Shown here piece after piece: positions 38,934 through 51,305 of a stretch of DNA of 64,000 bases. Positions within the stretch are counted from its first letter, which is position 1. Each line of letters opens with the position of its first letter. This stretch comes from Acanthaster planci (Eukaryota; Echinodermata; Asteroidea; Valvatida; Acanthasteridae): positions 588,950 to 652,949 of the forward strand of contig NW_019091507.1 in assembly GCF_001949145.1 (NCBI RefSeq). The letters are read 5' to 3'. The translations under genes were made by a program, and so were the position numbers. Below the pieces are notes generated by a model. It did no database searches. It was not told where the DNA came from and saw only the letters and a list, made by a program, of their open reading frames with translations.

Positions 38934-41900
38934 ATGGCGACCAAGATGGAGGTGGATGAAACTCCGTCGACAAGCGGCGATGAAAGCGGCAGTAATTCCG
39001 TCATGGCATCCAGCGGAACGACTGGGAGTGTTTCTGTGGCTCTACATCCACTAGTCATCATGAATATATCCGAACATTGGACTAGAATTCGGGCACAGGA
39101 GGGAAAACCGACCCAAGGTTAGCCAGGCATGCCAGGGCATATCGCTTCGGCAGTGTCGTATTTTGCACTGTACATGTACTTGCAGTAGTTACTAATACTT
39201 GGCCTACTCATCATCATCATCGTCATCTTACAAGTCATGCTGGTTAGGCCAAGTCATTAGTTGGGCATGTCGGGTCAATTCATGTAGGCCTGTGGTCAAC
39301 TTGTACCCTCAACAACTCACACTCCTACTCCGAATAAACGGTATACCACATACTAAGCCTATGGAACTCTTTCCCTGTGTTCCCGAGTCGCCTCTTATTA
39401 CATTTGGACATCAAAGATATGATAGACATAGTCAGGCCATAGTAGAGTCCGAGAATCCTTTAAAGCTTGGAGTCATAACCCCCAATTAAAATCCTTACTG
39501 AGGATTTATAGGCCTACATGTAGGCCTATGTTGGATTTCACCTACATATAGCCCAGGCTGGACGTTGTCTTCATTTCGTCCTTTCGTAATGTAGCACAGT
39601 CAGGGAGTCCACCTGGGCTAGATTTTACCCCCAAAACAGTCCTGAAACTATTGTGCCCACTTTAGGATTCAGTTGGAATCAGTCATACTAATTACCATCA
39701 ATGGACCGTCAACACACTGTCAACACAGCGTTAACACCCTATAAAACGTGTTAAAAATAAAAAGAAGTGGTACTCGACCGTAACGTGTTTGTCGATTGGA
39801 TATTTTGCCTAAACTTCAACAGTTTAGACTCATGAAAATTACCGTTTTAGTTTGGCCGAATCGCCTCCTTCAAACAGCTCAGAAATCAGCTACCATGATG
39901 CCTCTGGGGCAACTGGGACCATACCATTATGCTAGAGGGGTGGTGATATTATACATGTATGATAAAGATGCAATGCTTTTTCCTTTAAATTTACTATATA
40001 TTGTGTTTTTCTTAATATTGAATATTGTCCCTCGTATTTTGACAATAAGTTGAATAACTGTGTTAAGTAAAATCTATGATGTTGTTTCTGCTACATTTAT
40101 TTTTACTCTCTTAAAAAGTATTTAATTTATAGCACAGCATATCCACACCTAAATGGTACAGTTCAAGCTCCATGAGGAGGCAAGATGGCAGCAAACAGCT
40201 ACGCTGCTAGAGATTTTTTGTGTGTGTGAAAAAAATCCATTTGCAAATTGATTTGTGACCTCCAACTACTGGAAAGTCTCTTTCAGCCCATGGATTACAC
40301 TTCTATGAGAAAGAAAGAGAGAAATTCCCTTCTAATCAGAAACTCTCTTGTCACTGTATATTACATAAGCTGCTATTTGTACATGTACAAGGTCGTGAAG
40401 GTGGCTAATTTACAATTGCCCAAGGTCCGAGTTGACTGTCTTCAAGCTGACTCTGGTACCAATTGACCTGGGTATTATTGATTGTCCTGGGTATGAGATA
40501 ACCCAGATTCATGCAGGTTGAGTTTTGCTGGGCAAGTAAGGTCTTTATATTATGTGTTCCACATGGATACCGAAGTGAATACGTCCACAATTATGAGTGT
40601 AAAAGGCATTAGCAAGAGAACAGCGCGTGAACCAACATGTACATGTTTGCATACACCATTCATTTGCACTGCACTTCCTGGTTCAAAGTGACTTCACACT
40701 TTGTTACTCCATAGTCCGCAAATCAGGCCCAGGATACAAAGGCAGTCCAATTCCTGGGCCCCATTTATGGGGGCTTGGACATTAGTCTGGGAAACTACAT
40801 GTAGCCACATCTTCCCCGAGTGATCACTGTTCACCACTTTCCAGGTTGGCAAGTCTTATCTGGTCCGAGCCAACTTGCCTCGTCAGGCAGGTGTTTATAT
40901 CTGGTTTCTTGGCATTAAACAACTGAGAATATTTCTATTCCCCCTGGATGGGATACCAGTCCATCGCAGGTTGCTTCCCCACCTTATGCTGGTTCTCATT
41001 TATACTCCTGGGTGGAGAGAGGCAAGCAGGGGTGAAGTGGCTTGCCAAGAGCAATATCCAGCCAGCAGCTGAATCCAAACCTCCAACCCAGTGATTGGAA
41101 ACCACAGATGCTAACCACTTGGCCACATGCCCCACTACTTCCCAGGCTGCACTGTGTATAATTGGGGCCTGATCCCTGGCTATATGGTGTTTCAGGTTAC
41201 ATGGCTTCAGACTAGTACCCCTGCACCACTGTGCACAGAGATTATGAAATAATGGGAAGAGCCATCAATACAGGGGTGGATAGTTCATTTGGTAACTTGG
41301 TAGAGCATCAGTGCGGTGTTCCACACGTCACAGGTTCAAATCCCCCTCCAGTCAATTTCTTTGTTCATCTGTATAGTCTAGGAGACAATGCACAGTATTA
41401 TGAGATCCTTAAATCTTGAATGTCTTGTCAGAGAGAGAGAGAGAGAGGTGGTAAATTATTATTCATTTTTGTGTAATGATATAGAGCTACACGTAAATTA
41501 TACAGTGGCATTTGTTTTTCATACAGGTATCCTTCGTGCATGCAATGTACAGTGTACCCTGTTTATACTGCATGCGTATATATATACAAAAACAGGAATA
41601 TTTATAAAAACGGTGAAACCAGCATTACTGTTACCACATGGGAATTTTCCAGGCAATTGAACATTTTGTTGGGTTATGGATAGGGCTGTGCTGAGTATTC
41701 CAATATTTGATTGATTATCAAATATTCGAATATTGTTTTCTGAATTTGAATATTCAAATGCAAAATTCATGAAAAGGAAGGGAGAATTTTTCTTTTGTTT
41801 TAAATGAGAAAAGTTGCACTATTGAGGCTTGTTTCAAGCAGATTCAAATGAAAAGTAACAGAAATCTTACAATGATTCAAAAAGTAAATTAAAAAAATTT

Positions 41901-44900
41901 AGAAAGGATGAGAAGTTTTCAACCCGGCAAGAAGTATTGTTCGTCTCTTAAATTTGCTAAATTGTGGCAGGAGACACCCCATTTAAACATAACCATGTAA
42001 GAAATAAAAAAAGATTGTAGTCAAATTAAAGGTTCTGAAAGATGAAGTATTGTAGAAAATATAACCCTCTTTTTCATTCCCATAATTATTGGCCCACAGT
42101 TTTAGGTGCTATCATTGGCAAGCAGCAGGGACGAAACATTGAGGTGTTCAATTCCTTTGAGTTGCTCTTTGATTTAGTGTGTGGCGACATCATTGTGGAC
42201 CGAGAGTACTACAACACCAAGGAAGAGCAATGTAAGACCATAATATCTAGTGCTAAACTAGTTCTCGCTGGTTGACTGTAGCAAGGTTTTATTGCTTTGG
42301 GAATACAAAACAAAGAATTCTTAAAACTCACTTATCACAATAAAACGACAAAAGCAAATAAAAGCCATCCTTGAACATTTTTACAACCATCCAAATTTCA
42401 ATTATTTTAGACCTTTCACTTTCTGCCAATAAGATATCTTTGTGGTATAACATTTTGACTCCAGTGTAATCATATTTCATCTTAAGGTGTCACTGGTAAA
42501 TGTACATTATTGTTATCCTGTTTATTGTGTAAGAACTAGCAGGAAATCCCTCTTAAGACTTGTCTAAGCTGGTGGCAGTTGCATTGCAGATTAACCAATG
42601 AACCATTCCTTCATAGATTGTTCTCTTGATCTGGGATTCTGGATCTTAATTCTGTGGCTTCTTAACTCTAACCTTCCCCAACCACACAGAATTTAACAGT
42701 AGTAAAGTGTTTAATTCTGTGGGGATAGGTCTGGTAGGCCCATAACAGCTGGATGTTGCATTGGGTTTGGCATACCTCAGAAAAACAAAGTCCAACAGCC
42801 TCTGTGCATAAAGTCCTATATGGGTGTGTAACTTTGTGTGAATGGAGAAGGTTAGGGCCAGCAACCCTTGGGGGGTTAGGGTTAAATGACCAAGTGTCTC
42901 GCCCAAGTTTAACAAGGCACTACAACACAAGAGGCAGAGATTGAGTACAGAGTCTGCCAAATTACCCCACACACTGAGTTGAGTGCATAAGACTGCAAGT
43001 TTATAGCACAGTACACCTTAGATCATGTCTAGTCTTTCTGACGGTGGAATATTGTGTCTCGCATCTTCTGCAGTTAAGCAAGTGTTCAGCGATCTTGACT
43101 TTCTTGGCTGGTACACCACCGGGGGACCATGCGATGCCTTGGATATCAAAGTGCACAAACAGGTTAGGTGATTCTCAAGCCTCGGCTGTCTTAAAATCTT
43201 ACCTGTATTTTAGTTGGCAAACACACTGCAATTATTGCATACATGTAAACAGCAAATGGTATTGATGGTAGGGTTAGCCTTTCACCGATTATATCATAAA
43301 ACACACCATTTCTGTTCACCCCCATTCAGAAATTTTATCTCCCGAAATGTACACGTACATGTAGCTGACGAGTTTCATTAGATGAAGCTTTATTGAGAAG
43401 TGATCTTGATGTATCACGAGGGAAACATCTGTCAAAGCAGACGGCAATCAACTATCAGCAATTACAATGTCCTGTAGACTACTTTATCTGATGGACAGTG
43501 GTCATGACCTGCAACTTTTATGTTATCTCTTTTAGATTTGTGCAATCAATGAGAGCCCCATTTTTCTGAAGTTGAATCCGTTGGCGAGACACACGGATGT
43601 AAGTACTGGATCGTTATTTGCTGTACCATTGTGTTTTGTTGGCCTCATATGCCCTCCTTTAAGTTAATTTACCCCAGACATCCTCACTATGCCTACAAAG
43701 GCCAGCTGTACACAGCTGTGTACTCTTAAAACTTTCCTTAACCACCGTGGAGTTCAACTAAACAGTGTTTTGTGCCAAGTCATACTGGCTGACCAGATCT
43801 ATATGAGAGCTGACAGAGATACAGAAGACTGCATTACAAAGTGTTTCAAGGGGCATGTCTTATACTCAAGTTCAACCCTGTACTGAGTACACTTCATGAG
43901 CACTACTTGTCACTGCCAGGATATCTTGTTTGCACCATAAGTTTTTTTCAAAGACGTGATCAACCCACCAAAAATACTGATAGTAGACACTGCCTGCTTG
44001 GTCACAATTGGAGATCAACAGCTGATGATGTCCCATGCAAGAAACAGATTTCTTGCTGAATCTATATGCACATTAAGGACAGTTTCCAACAGAGACATTT
44101 TAACAATGTCAATCCATAGACCACTTTTTCCCAAGCATGAATTTAGAATGTATGGATGCACTTCCCACCATTTATTGCAGCAACTACCCATCAGCATCTA
44201 CGAGTCAGTGATCGACCTTGTCAATGGGGAAGCCACAATGCTTTTTGTCGAGCTCCCCTACACACTGGCTACGGAGGAGGCCGAGAGAATCGGCGTGGAT
44301 CACGTGGCCCGGGTCACGACCAATGAAACGGCTGAAAACTCCTCAGGTAAAATGAAACACTTCAAATGCAGCAAGAGTGATGTAGTGGGGATTCCATTTG
44401 GAACAGGTGGATTTGCAGTGTTCTAGAATTACCCCACCCCAGCCAGTCTAGTCTACTTTCCTAAGGCCCCCCCATCATCCTTCACAAAATCTAATGGGAG
44501 ATTTTTTCATGGGCCCTGTTATACTCCCACTGTGAACTGACAGTCACCTTACAACAAAGTCTGGCAGATTTCACCACCTGCTGTGCACTGTATTTTAAGC
44601 ACAGTTGGTCGTTGAATCATTTAACATGAAAATGACTCGGCATTTTGAAGAGTGGCCAACAACCATTCGTCACAAGCTGTTGCAATTAATTACCATTTTT
44701 AGTAGCAAAGATGTCGTACAGCAAATGGATACATGTTTTGAATCACGTAACAGGTATGTGTATCTAAAAACATTTTAAAAAAAATCACCATGCTTGTTGC
44801 CCAGATGTGCCAAATTTTGTCCCAACCACATCCAAAAAAATGTCCACCAACTTGGGATTTTTTTTGTCTGGCCAAATCTTCCTTCTCCCCCCCCCACAGT

Positions 44901-47002
44901 TCAAGAACAGCTCACGGCACAGCACAGTGCCATCAAGATGCTGCACAGCCGCGTCAAGCTCATTCTGGACTACATCAAGGCGGTCCAGGCCGGGGAGGTC
45001 CCGCACAACCACGAGATACTCCGCGACGCCTACAGCCTGTGCCACATGCTGCCGGTCCTCAGCTCCGAGAGATTCGACACGGACTTCTATAATGTAAGCT
45101 GCTCAGATGAGGGTTGTGGCAAAGGACCCAGGCGACAGGGTCAAGCAAATAGTAGTCTTGAAATCCACATGTATTGACCTTTATCGTGACGCTGCCATAT
45201 ATGTCTTGCCCCTGTATACCAAATTACAAAAGTGATACAACTTTACAAGTTGATGAAGCGAAGCAGACCTTTTTTTTCCCTGCCCCAGTTTGGTTACATT
45301 GCTTTCAATGGCACAAAACAAGATGGCTGGCTCATAATAAAGCTCTGTGTACACAGAGAAGTGGTAACAATTCCGTGCATTGAAAAATGTAAACCACAAT
45401 TGTATGCTATGGAATTGTTTACTCCGAGAGCAGAAACCCTGCAGAAACCTGAGCAATATTTTTTTCAAAGATGCCAGGTTGAGACTGCACATTCAGGCAA
45501 ATCAGCAGTCGCATTAGGTATCACATGATAGTGTGGCTGGAGGACTGCTGAAGTAAGTGTGGATATGCCTTCGCATGTTTTTAATTCTTCTGATAGGGTA
45601 CCACTGCCGTTGTGGACGGTCATTAGCATAATTTTTTTACGCTAAATCATGGTTTCTGCCTACCGGTATGCACAATTTTGCACAACATACTGCCTTCCGT
45701 CACCACCGTCCATCAGCAGTTGTGCAACAAAAAAAACGTTGGTTGCATACTGGAAAAGAAGGCTGAAGTTTGCACTCTAGTCCTGGTTCCCACCAGTACT
45801 TAACTTTCTGAAAAGTCTGTGCAGCTTAACCACTTGCCGCCAGGGTTGCCCGTACCGGACAGGTATTCTTTATATGCGTGGCCGGGGTCCCCGAAATCGG
45901 ACAAAGGGAACTGGGTCTTATAACAAAAGACCGTACTCGTAACAAAAGACCAGGCTGCTGGGCATTACTAACACTTGTTCACTCTCAATAGTCAAGATAA
46001 TCTAGCCTTGTTTTGAAACAGTATACCACCACAGTTTCGGGCATTTAACGCGAGCGGACTACCACCGGGGACAAAAGCGCTCTTACACCACAACCATGAG
46101 CCACACAGTACCGCTGCACGCTCATCCCATCCCAGCATCATCAATATTCATAAATGCTCCTGGTGCAAAGTGGTTAACCAACCCAATCATTACAAGCAGG
46201 CATGCTGGCATATAAAATTCTGTTGGACACCTGGCTGCTGATCTCCATGTTAACTGTGTGACTTTTTTTTTCCTTTCAGCAATGCAATGACGTATCCCTG
46301 ATGGCTTACTTGGGCACCATTACCAAGGGATGTAACACAATTAACCAGGTGAGAATATCAGCACGATTTGACATAACAGAGGGCCTCTAAAACTCATGAT
46401 GACTTGTTTTTATTTCCCCCACACAGCAAGTAACAGTGTTTCTAACATGTTCTCAGTTTAAAAAGGCTGTTCTAGATGTAACTCGCACATGCACAGAAAA
46501 TTTCACCCATGTGCATTTAGGCATTCACAGTGGGAGCAGTATTTGGTTCCAGTGAGAATTGACTCTGTTAACCACTTCACGCCGGGCCCATTTATCCATT
46601 TTGATTCTGCTGGGCCGGGTGACTTTTCATTTTTTTCTGTTGTCAAAATTCTTTAAAAATTCATAAGTTCATTTATTGGAGTTTACACCCACACGAATGA
46701 CTGTCGGGTGGCTACTCTAATCTGACAGACTGCATCTCCCAGGTATTGACACCAGAGTATAGCCACAGATTCAGATTTTGGCGTGTGCTGGTGTCTCAAC
46801 ACCGAGACTCATTCTTGAATAAGGACTCTAGGGACTCAGCTCAGACACTCAGAGGTGGATTTGACTGCCATACTGATGTTGTTTTCCTGCATCACTTCGA
46901 AGAATCTGTTTTGTTTCATTTCATTTGTAGTTTGTCAACAAATTCAACGTGCTGTACGACAGGCAAGGCATGGGTCGGCGCATGAGGGGGCTATTCTTCT
47001 GA
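38934..47002 (+). CDS. COPS6: COP9 signalosome complex subunit 6 (CSN6), complete
   Basis: Eight coding exons: 38934-39117, 42100-42231, 43074-43162, 43536-43598, 44181-44346, 44900-45093, 46280-46348 and 46931-47002. All have GT-AG junctions with matching phases and total 969 bases (322 residues, against about 327 in human). The N-terminus is Ser-rich, then [20 protein letters not shown] opens the MPN domain. Further landmarks are [38 protein letters not shown]-like [51 protein letters not shown] and the end [17 protein letters not shown]6 is the MPN partner of the CSN5 deneddylase and lacks the JAMM zinc-binding residues, as expected for this subunit. The complex removes NEDD8 from cullins. 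The start is chosen for its strong context (AAG ATG G) and fit to the family; M5 is an alternative. Mobile elements sit in introns 1, 6 and probably 7. Confidence 0.96.
39508..39529. repeat. Perfect 22-bp palindrome
   Basis: The TACATGTA core is extended symmetrically by AGGCCTA arms to give a perfect inverted repeat of 22 bases in COPS6 intron 1. TAGGCCTAC-TACATG combinations occur elsewhere (for example near 2105 and 4130), so this is a longer form of the same motif. Confidence 0.85.
39551..39618. mobile_element. Micro-MITE with TA target site, copy 1
   Basis: A 68-bp element starts GCCCAGGCTGGAC and ends GTCCACCTGGGC, flanked by TA on both sides. A second copy of 62 bp at 61883-61944 has the same ends and the same TA flanks. 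The internal GTTGTCTTCATT and GTCAGGGA are shared. TA duplication and short ends fit Tc1/mariner-type mobilisation, which is inference. Confidence 0.75.
40944..41130 (-). mobile_element. tRNA-derived SINE with conserved central domain, copy 2
   Basis: It shares ACTCCTGGGTGGAGAGAGGC, GGGGT-AAGT and CTTGCC-AGA blocks with 15851-15992, plus the decayed tRNA-like end (CTAACCACTTGGCCACATGC). It extends further on the body side with GGATGGGATACCAGTCCATC. It lies in COPS6 intron 1. Confidence 0.6.
41273..41376 (+). mobile_element. tRNA-derived SINE family 2, copy a
   Basis: The head resembles a tRNA: GGGTGGATAGTTCATTTGG (A-box region, with a short insertion) and GGTTCAAATCC (B box). The tail CAGTCAATTTCTTTGTTCAT is shared with 56990-57084 and 57258-57354. 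It is not an intact tRNA because arms mispair and the tail continues into the shared non-tRNA sequence. It lies in COPS6 intron 1. Confidence 0.75.
41430..41447. repeat. AG microsatellite
   Basis: About nine GA units (GAGAGAGAGAGAGAGAG), just downstream of the SINE at 41273. Confidence 0.8.
41681..42035. mobile_element. TAGGG-ended transposon remnant, copy 2
   Basis: It starts TAGGGCTGTGCTGAGTATTC and follows 17626-18107 for about 310 bases at high similarity (GCAAAATTCATGAAAAGG, CAGATTCAAATGAAA, TTGCTAAATTGTGGC). The right end is lost or internally deleted. It ends about 65 bases before the COPS6 exon 2 acceptor. Confidence 0.6.
45830..46173. mobile_element. piggyBac-like MITE with TTAA flanks
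   Basis: Both sides carry TTAA (45826-45829 and 46174-46177). The left end CCACTTGCCGCCAGG pairs with the right end, which in reverse complement is CCACTTTGCACCAGG. TTAA duplication with CC-starting ends is the hallmark of piggyBac-type elements. The 344-bp interior has no transposase. It lies in COPS6 intron 6. Confidence 0.7.
46568..46625. mobile_element. Second TTAA/CCACTT transposon end, partial
   Basis: TTAACCACTTCACGCCGGGC resembles the left end of the element at 45830. I did not find a matching right end, so it may be a solo or truncated copy. It lies in COPS6 intron 7. Confidence 0.4.
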
Positions 47003-48397
47003 CAGGATGAGCCACATACTGTATGTACATAAACGCGCACAAGCTTGTAACAGAAAACAGGGGTCCTGCCTCGTTGGGATAGCAGTGTGTGCTTCATTGG
47101 TGAATCATCTATCCCATAGAGCCTACGTACTCGTAGTAAAGGCTGGTTTCCATAAAATGGCAAGACACAAAGAAGGTGTGTATTGTCCCACCAGATTGGG
47201 CTGACGGTGATGTCAAGTCAGCAGTATCTAAGACCATGGAATCATCATTATGTACACCATTGGTACTCTGTTACCAGTACCAGCAATGAGTTCATGTCTG
47301 GTGCCCAGAGTTGTTTATGTTGATAATTTAACACAGCCCTACTCTGGAATATAGTGTCAGATTTTGCATTGATTCGGCTATTGAAATGTCGCTGCATCAG
47401 CAATGATTAGTTGTATACAGTGTGCATGTTTGCACACAACACTGTGTTTGTAACTTTTGAGTGTCAGTTTTCGCATTGTCTGTGACCTTTCTTGCATCAC
47501 TTGCAAGGGTCGGGAAGCTAAGCTGTAAATTCATAAATTCAATGAGAAATCCCATAGATTGGAGGGGTGAGATTGACCAATGATAAAAATAGCTGAAAAC
47601 AGCTGAAAAAAGGCATAAAGAAGCTAGTAAAACACAGCCACAGCCAGTACACGGCCAGTGAGGAAAAAAAGCTAAAATCCCAAACAAAAAAAGCTGAAAT
47701 CAGCTAAAAAGCTGAGAAATCTCACCCCTGAGATTGGGTTCAACTCTTTACACATCTCTCCTTATACAAAAATCTGGTGTGTCAAATCCCTCAAGAACAA
47801 TAACCATTACTTGCATCGTAGTTGCAGGCATTTTTGAGCACCGAGTCAAGCTTTCGGTCCTTGGCATTATCAACTGGCGTTGGAGTCCAGGTTCATGGTT
47901 TTTCACTTGGAATTACTCTTGACCTGACTCAAGACTCCTTATGAGAACATCCAATTCCGTAATGCCGGCATTCAAATTTTTGGTTTCAAAACTGAAGACT
48001 TCCAAATGACCACAAGTCAGAGATGAAAGCAAAGTTTGAAAGTGTCACTCAATATACCATATCCAGTAACGGCACTTCTAACAAATTGATATCACTTTAT
48101 GGTAGGACATGTAATTCCGTGGTGTTATTTGAATCAACTTATTGCTCAGTTATGATCCTTCTGTGTATTGGACATCTAACTGTCCTCTGTTGAGCATAAA
48201 TCACATTTGTGTGTGGTTCAACCAGTTTGCTCCTATTTCTGACACATTAAATGAATGTGACAAGGGCTGATATATACATTTTCAGTTGTCCAGCTTTCTG
48301 AATAGCGGAAAGTTCATAGTTGGATGAAATCTTTGCGGAACACTCACTGCTGGTCATGCTGGATGTGTTATCGATACATGCTGATAGATTAAAGGCG

Positions 48398-48510
48398 CTA
48401 TGAGCCCCGAGCGCAACCAACAGAGAGCGCACTTTTTTTAGCAACAGAGACTCCTTTGGTGAGAACTGCACTTTGCTTGTTCACAAATGACTATGAAATT
48501 CGTGCTCAAG
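48398..48510. repeat. Dispersed repeat (GCGCACTT family), copy 2
   Basis: Related to 34797-34925: GAGCGCAC-TTT, AGCAACAGAGACTCCTTTGG, AACTGCACTT and GACTATGAAAT are shared in the same order and spacing. Confidence 0.55.
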
Positions 48511-48559
48511 GCGGCTAGTCTAATCACTGTGTCACACACTGTGTGTTTTTTCTAACTAC

Positions 48560-48720
48560 AAGGGGAGTTATGTTGGCATAGCGTTTCTTTCCTTGACTTG
48601 CACCTCTGGGGGCCTAGGTTCGAATCCGGGGCGGTCCACATGTGGATCGGGTTTTCAGTCCCTACCTGAGTCCGTGGGTTTCCCCTGAAACATTTGTCAA
48701 GGGTTTTCCTCCTCCTCCAA
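48560..48720 (+). mobile_element. SINE-like element, third type
   Basis: It contains a B-box-like GGTTCGAATCCGGGGCGG preceded by a degenerate tRNA-like head (GGCATAGCG...GACTTGCACCTC), followed by CGTGGGTTTCCCCTG and GGGTTTTCCTCC. This is typical of tRNA-derived SINE bodies. It is the only copy in the window, so the boundaries are approximate. Confidence 0.5.
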
Positions 48721-51134
48721 AAGTGAGCAATTCTTCATTGTCTTCTTCACTCTTTATCATCCTGTAAATGCCGCCAAATGCTTTTCCCATTAACCCTCCT
48801 TTGGTTTTACAGCACAAATATGCACAAGTGCCCAAGGTCACTCTCTTGCATGTTGGTGCAATGCACAACATGACACAGTTGTGCTTCTTTGAGGTGTTTA
48901 CCAAGTGACCCAAAGAGTGACTTCAGCATAGGAGGGTTAAGCTGCACAAGGTGCATCATAAATGTGTCCACGGCACTTTTCTGCTCTCAGTTAAGGTTGA
49001 TACCACTCACTGCGTGTTGCCCCTCTGCCAGATGCACTTGTAGGTATGGCAAATGTGCCAGTGCATGCCATTCGTTCAATATAACCAATACAGTGTGGTT
49101 AGAACTGTGTTCGTTGGAAAAACTGTTGGTTTTCAGTGAAAAAGAAGGGAACCTTACATTACAGTAAAATAAGTTAACATTTCTTTTCATGAGCTGTTAC
49201 ATGTTGGCCACACCAGTTCAAACTAAATTTCCATGCCATTTCTTAGGAAACCGCAACTCTGGCTTAGTGCACCAATCCATCTGTTACTTGGCTAAAGATA
49301 TCTGAGATGGCAGGAAACATTATCAAAAATTCTAAACCACATCTTTATGTACGTTCTATGTTTCACCTGAGAGGCATGCATGTGAAACATACATGTAATT
49401 TGAGGCATTGTAAAGTTTCAGAACTCTGGCCTGGATTGAATGCAGCATCTCTTGGTTTAGTGTGGGATGATGTGCCATGAAGCCACATGCAAGCTCTTTG
49501 AATTTGACATGGAAATTTGAATAGTTATTACATACATGTAGTGTGTAACGACTTGTGTTTGGAATGGATGGAAGATGATGTTGCAAGATGAGAATCTAAC
49601 CCAGTCTTTGCCAATGGTTGGCTGAGAGGTTTCATAAGGAATTTCTGTCAACACTGTTACCTTCACTGGCACATGTACCGGTTCATCCATTTTATTCAAG
49701 TGGGCAAAAATTTTAATTGGCACTGTACTGTAAAGCAAGGTTGTATCACTTTGGACATGTACTTGTAAATGAAAATTGGTAGGGTTTGATGTTTCCACAT
49801 ACTCCTAACAAATCGCTCTCAACTGTGTGCATAGTTTTACACAAAGATATATTAATTTTATTCCATACATGGAGGTACTGACAAATTATACACACTTTCT
49901 TTCACAAAAAAAGTCTGTTTTCACAGTTACATGTACCATAAAATAAATTTACAGTAAGTTTGTGGACTGCATGTAGAGTACTGAAGTGTGACGTCACTGT
50001 GAACCAGAAAGTGCAGTGCAAACGAATGGAGTACGCGTGTGTGTTGGTTCACACACTGGTTCTCGCGCTAATGCCTTTTACACACTAACTGTGCACGTGA
50101 CGTATTCACTTTGGTACTCTGTACATGAAGTATGCACGTGGCAGCACCATCATGCTCTACATGTTAGTCAAACTATCTGTGTCAATTGCGTTATTCTTCT
50201 AAAATTATTTCGTTTCTACAGTAGGTTTTCACAATATTCAAACACAAACCAAAAACAAATACTGACACTAATACAATGAAATCATAACTATGTGACAAAA
50301 TGTCAGAATTGTACCAACTGGAGCTACTAGAATAGAGCCGATCTGAACCGATTCATTTTGACTTTTGTAATTCCAGCATGTACAGAGGCACCACAACTTG
50401 ACAAGTACAAACAACTCACTTTTTTCACACTCACAATGTCACAAATGTAAAGAAATAAAACCTTTTGAATGTTATATTGACCTTGTCTTTATCAACTGAT
50501 GCACTAAAGGAAACAACATCGCTCATTTTTTTATTGGGTATTCATTGGGGTTTTTTAATCTGCTGCGCGCCTCCTTTTTTTAAAGATCACACAAGAATGC
50601 ATTTCAGTACATTTTTTGAGAAATGTTTTATAAATCCCCTGTTTATGCTCCTTTTAAAACATCTTTACACAACCCAATAACTTTTCTTTAGTTTGTATCG
50701 CCTGGTGCAAAACACTTCAGTCATGTACTCTGAGAAATTTCTTCAGCTGTTAACTTTCTTTGCTTTTTGGCCCCAGTTTTACATACTCTGTTTTTCTTGT
50801 TTGTATTTTAATATAGACAGTGAGCCCACTAATTTATTTACATACTTATAATAAACAAAATATACAAAGTTTCAAATATACACTTGTACAAAGCACACAC
50901 ATATATTTTTGGTTGATTTTTCCAACGGATGGCATGTTTGCATTGGTCACTCCTTTCTTCAAAGACTGGTCCCTTTTCTCTGAATGCATTTTAAATCTGT
51001 GGCAGTACCAGACAATGGCTTTCCATGCAGTGAGCAGAGAGTCACAATGCATGACTAATTGCAGTAAACTCATGAAAATTGATGTCAAATATTAAGTTTA
51101 CTGTAGTGTACATGTAAAAGCTGAGCAGATCACA

Positions 51135-51140
51135 TTTATT
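51135..51140 (-). terminator. Probable CDC20 polyadenylation signal
   Basis: AATAAA on the minus strand (TTTATT on plus), about 165 bases after the CDC20 stop. It is the first canonical hexamer I see downstream of that stop. Confidence 0.45.
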
Positions 51141-51305
51141 CTGTTACAAAAAATACTTTAGTACACTTTGTCTCGTATGAAATTTCAAATGCAAACAAGA
51201 TATCTTGTACAGAATGTGCACACTGCAATGTCAGCGCAATTATGAATATTCATCACCTGCACGTATACATGCACTCTGTGCATAGATCTCCTTTCCTGCA
51301 TGGAC

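Larger units (their letters stand above)
47003..51305. other. Intergenic region between convergent COPS6 and CDC20
   Basis: COPS6 and CDC20 converge here, so both 3' UTRs lie in it. I see no further gene. It contains a GCGCACTT-family repeat (48398-48510), a SINE-like segment (48560-48720) and a probable CDC20 polyadenylation signal (51135-51140). The end of the COPS6 transcript could not be placed. Confidence 0.5.

Noticed and set aside
43956-44180. In-frame extension upstream of COPS6 exon 5
   Set aside because: The intron happens to be open in this frame, but the strong acceptor at 44179-44180 and the match to CSN6 starting QLPIS define the exon start.
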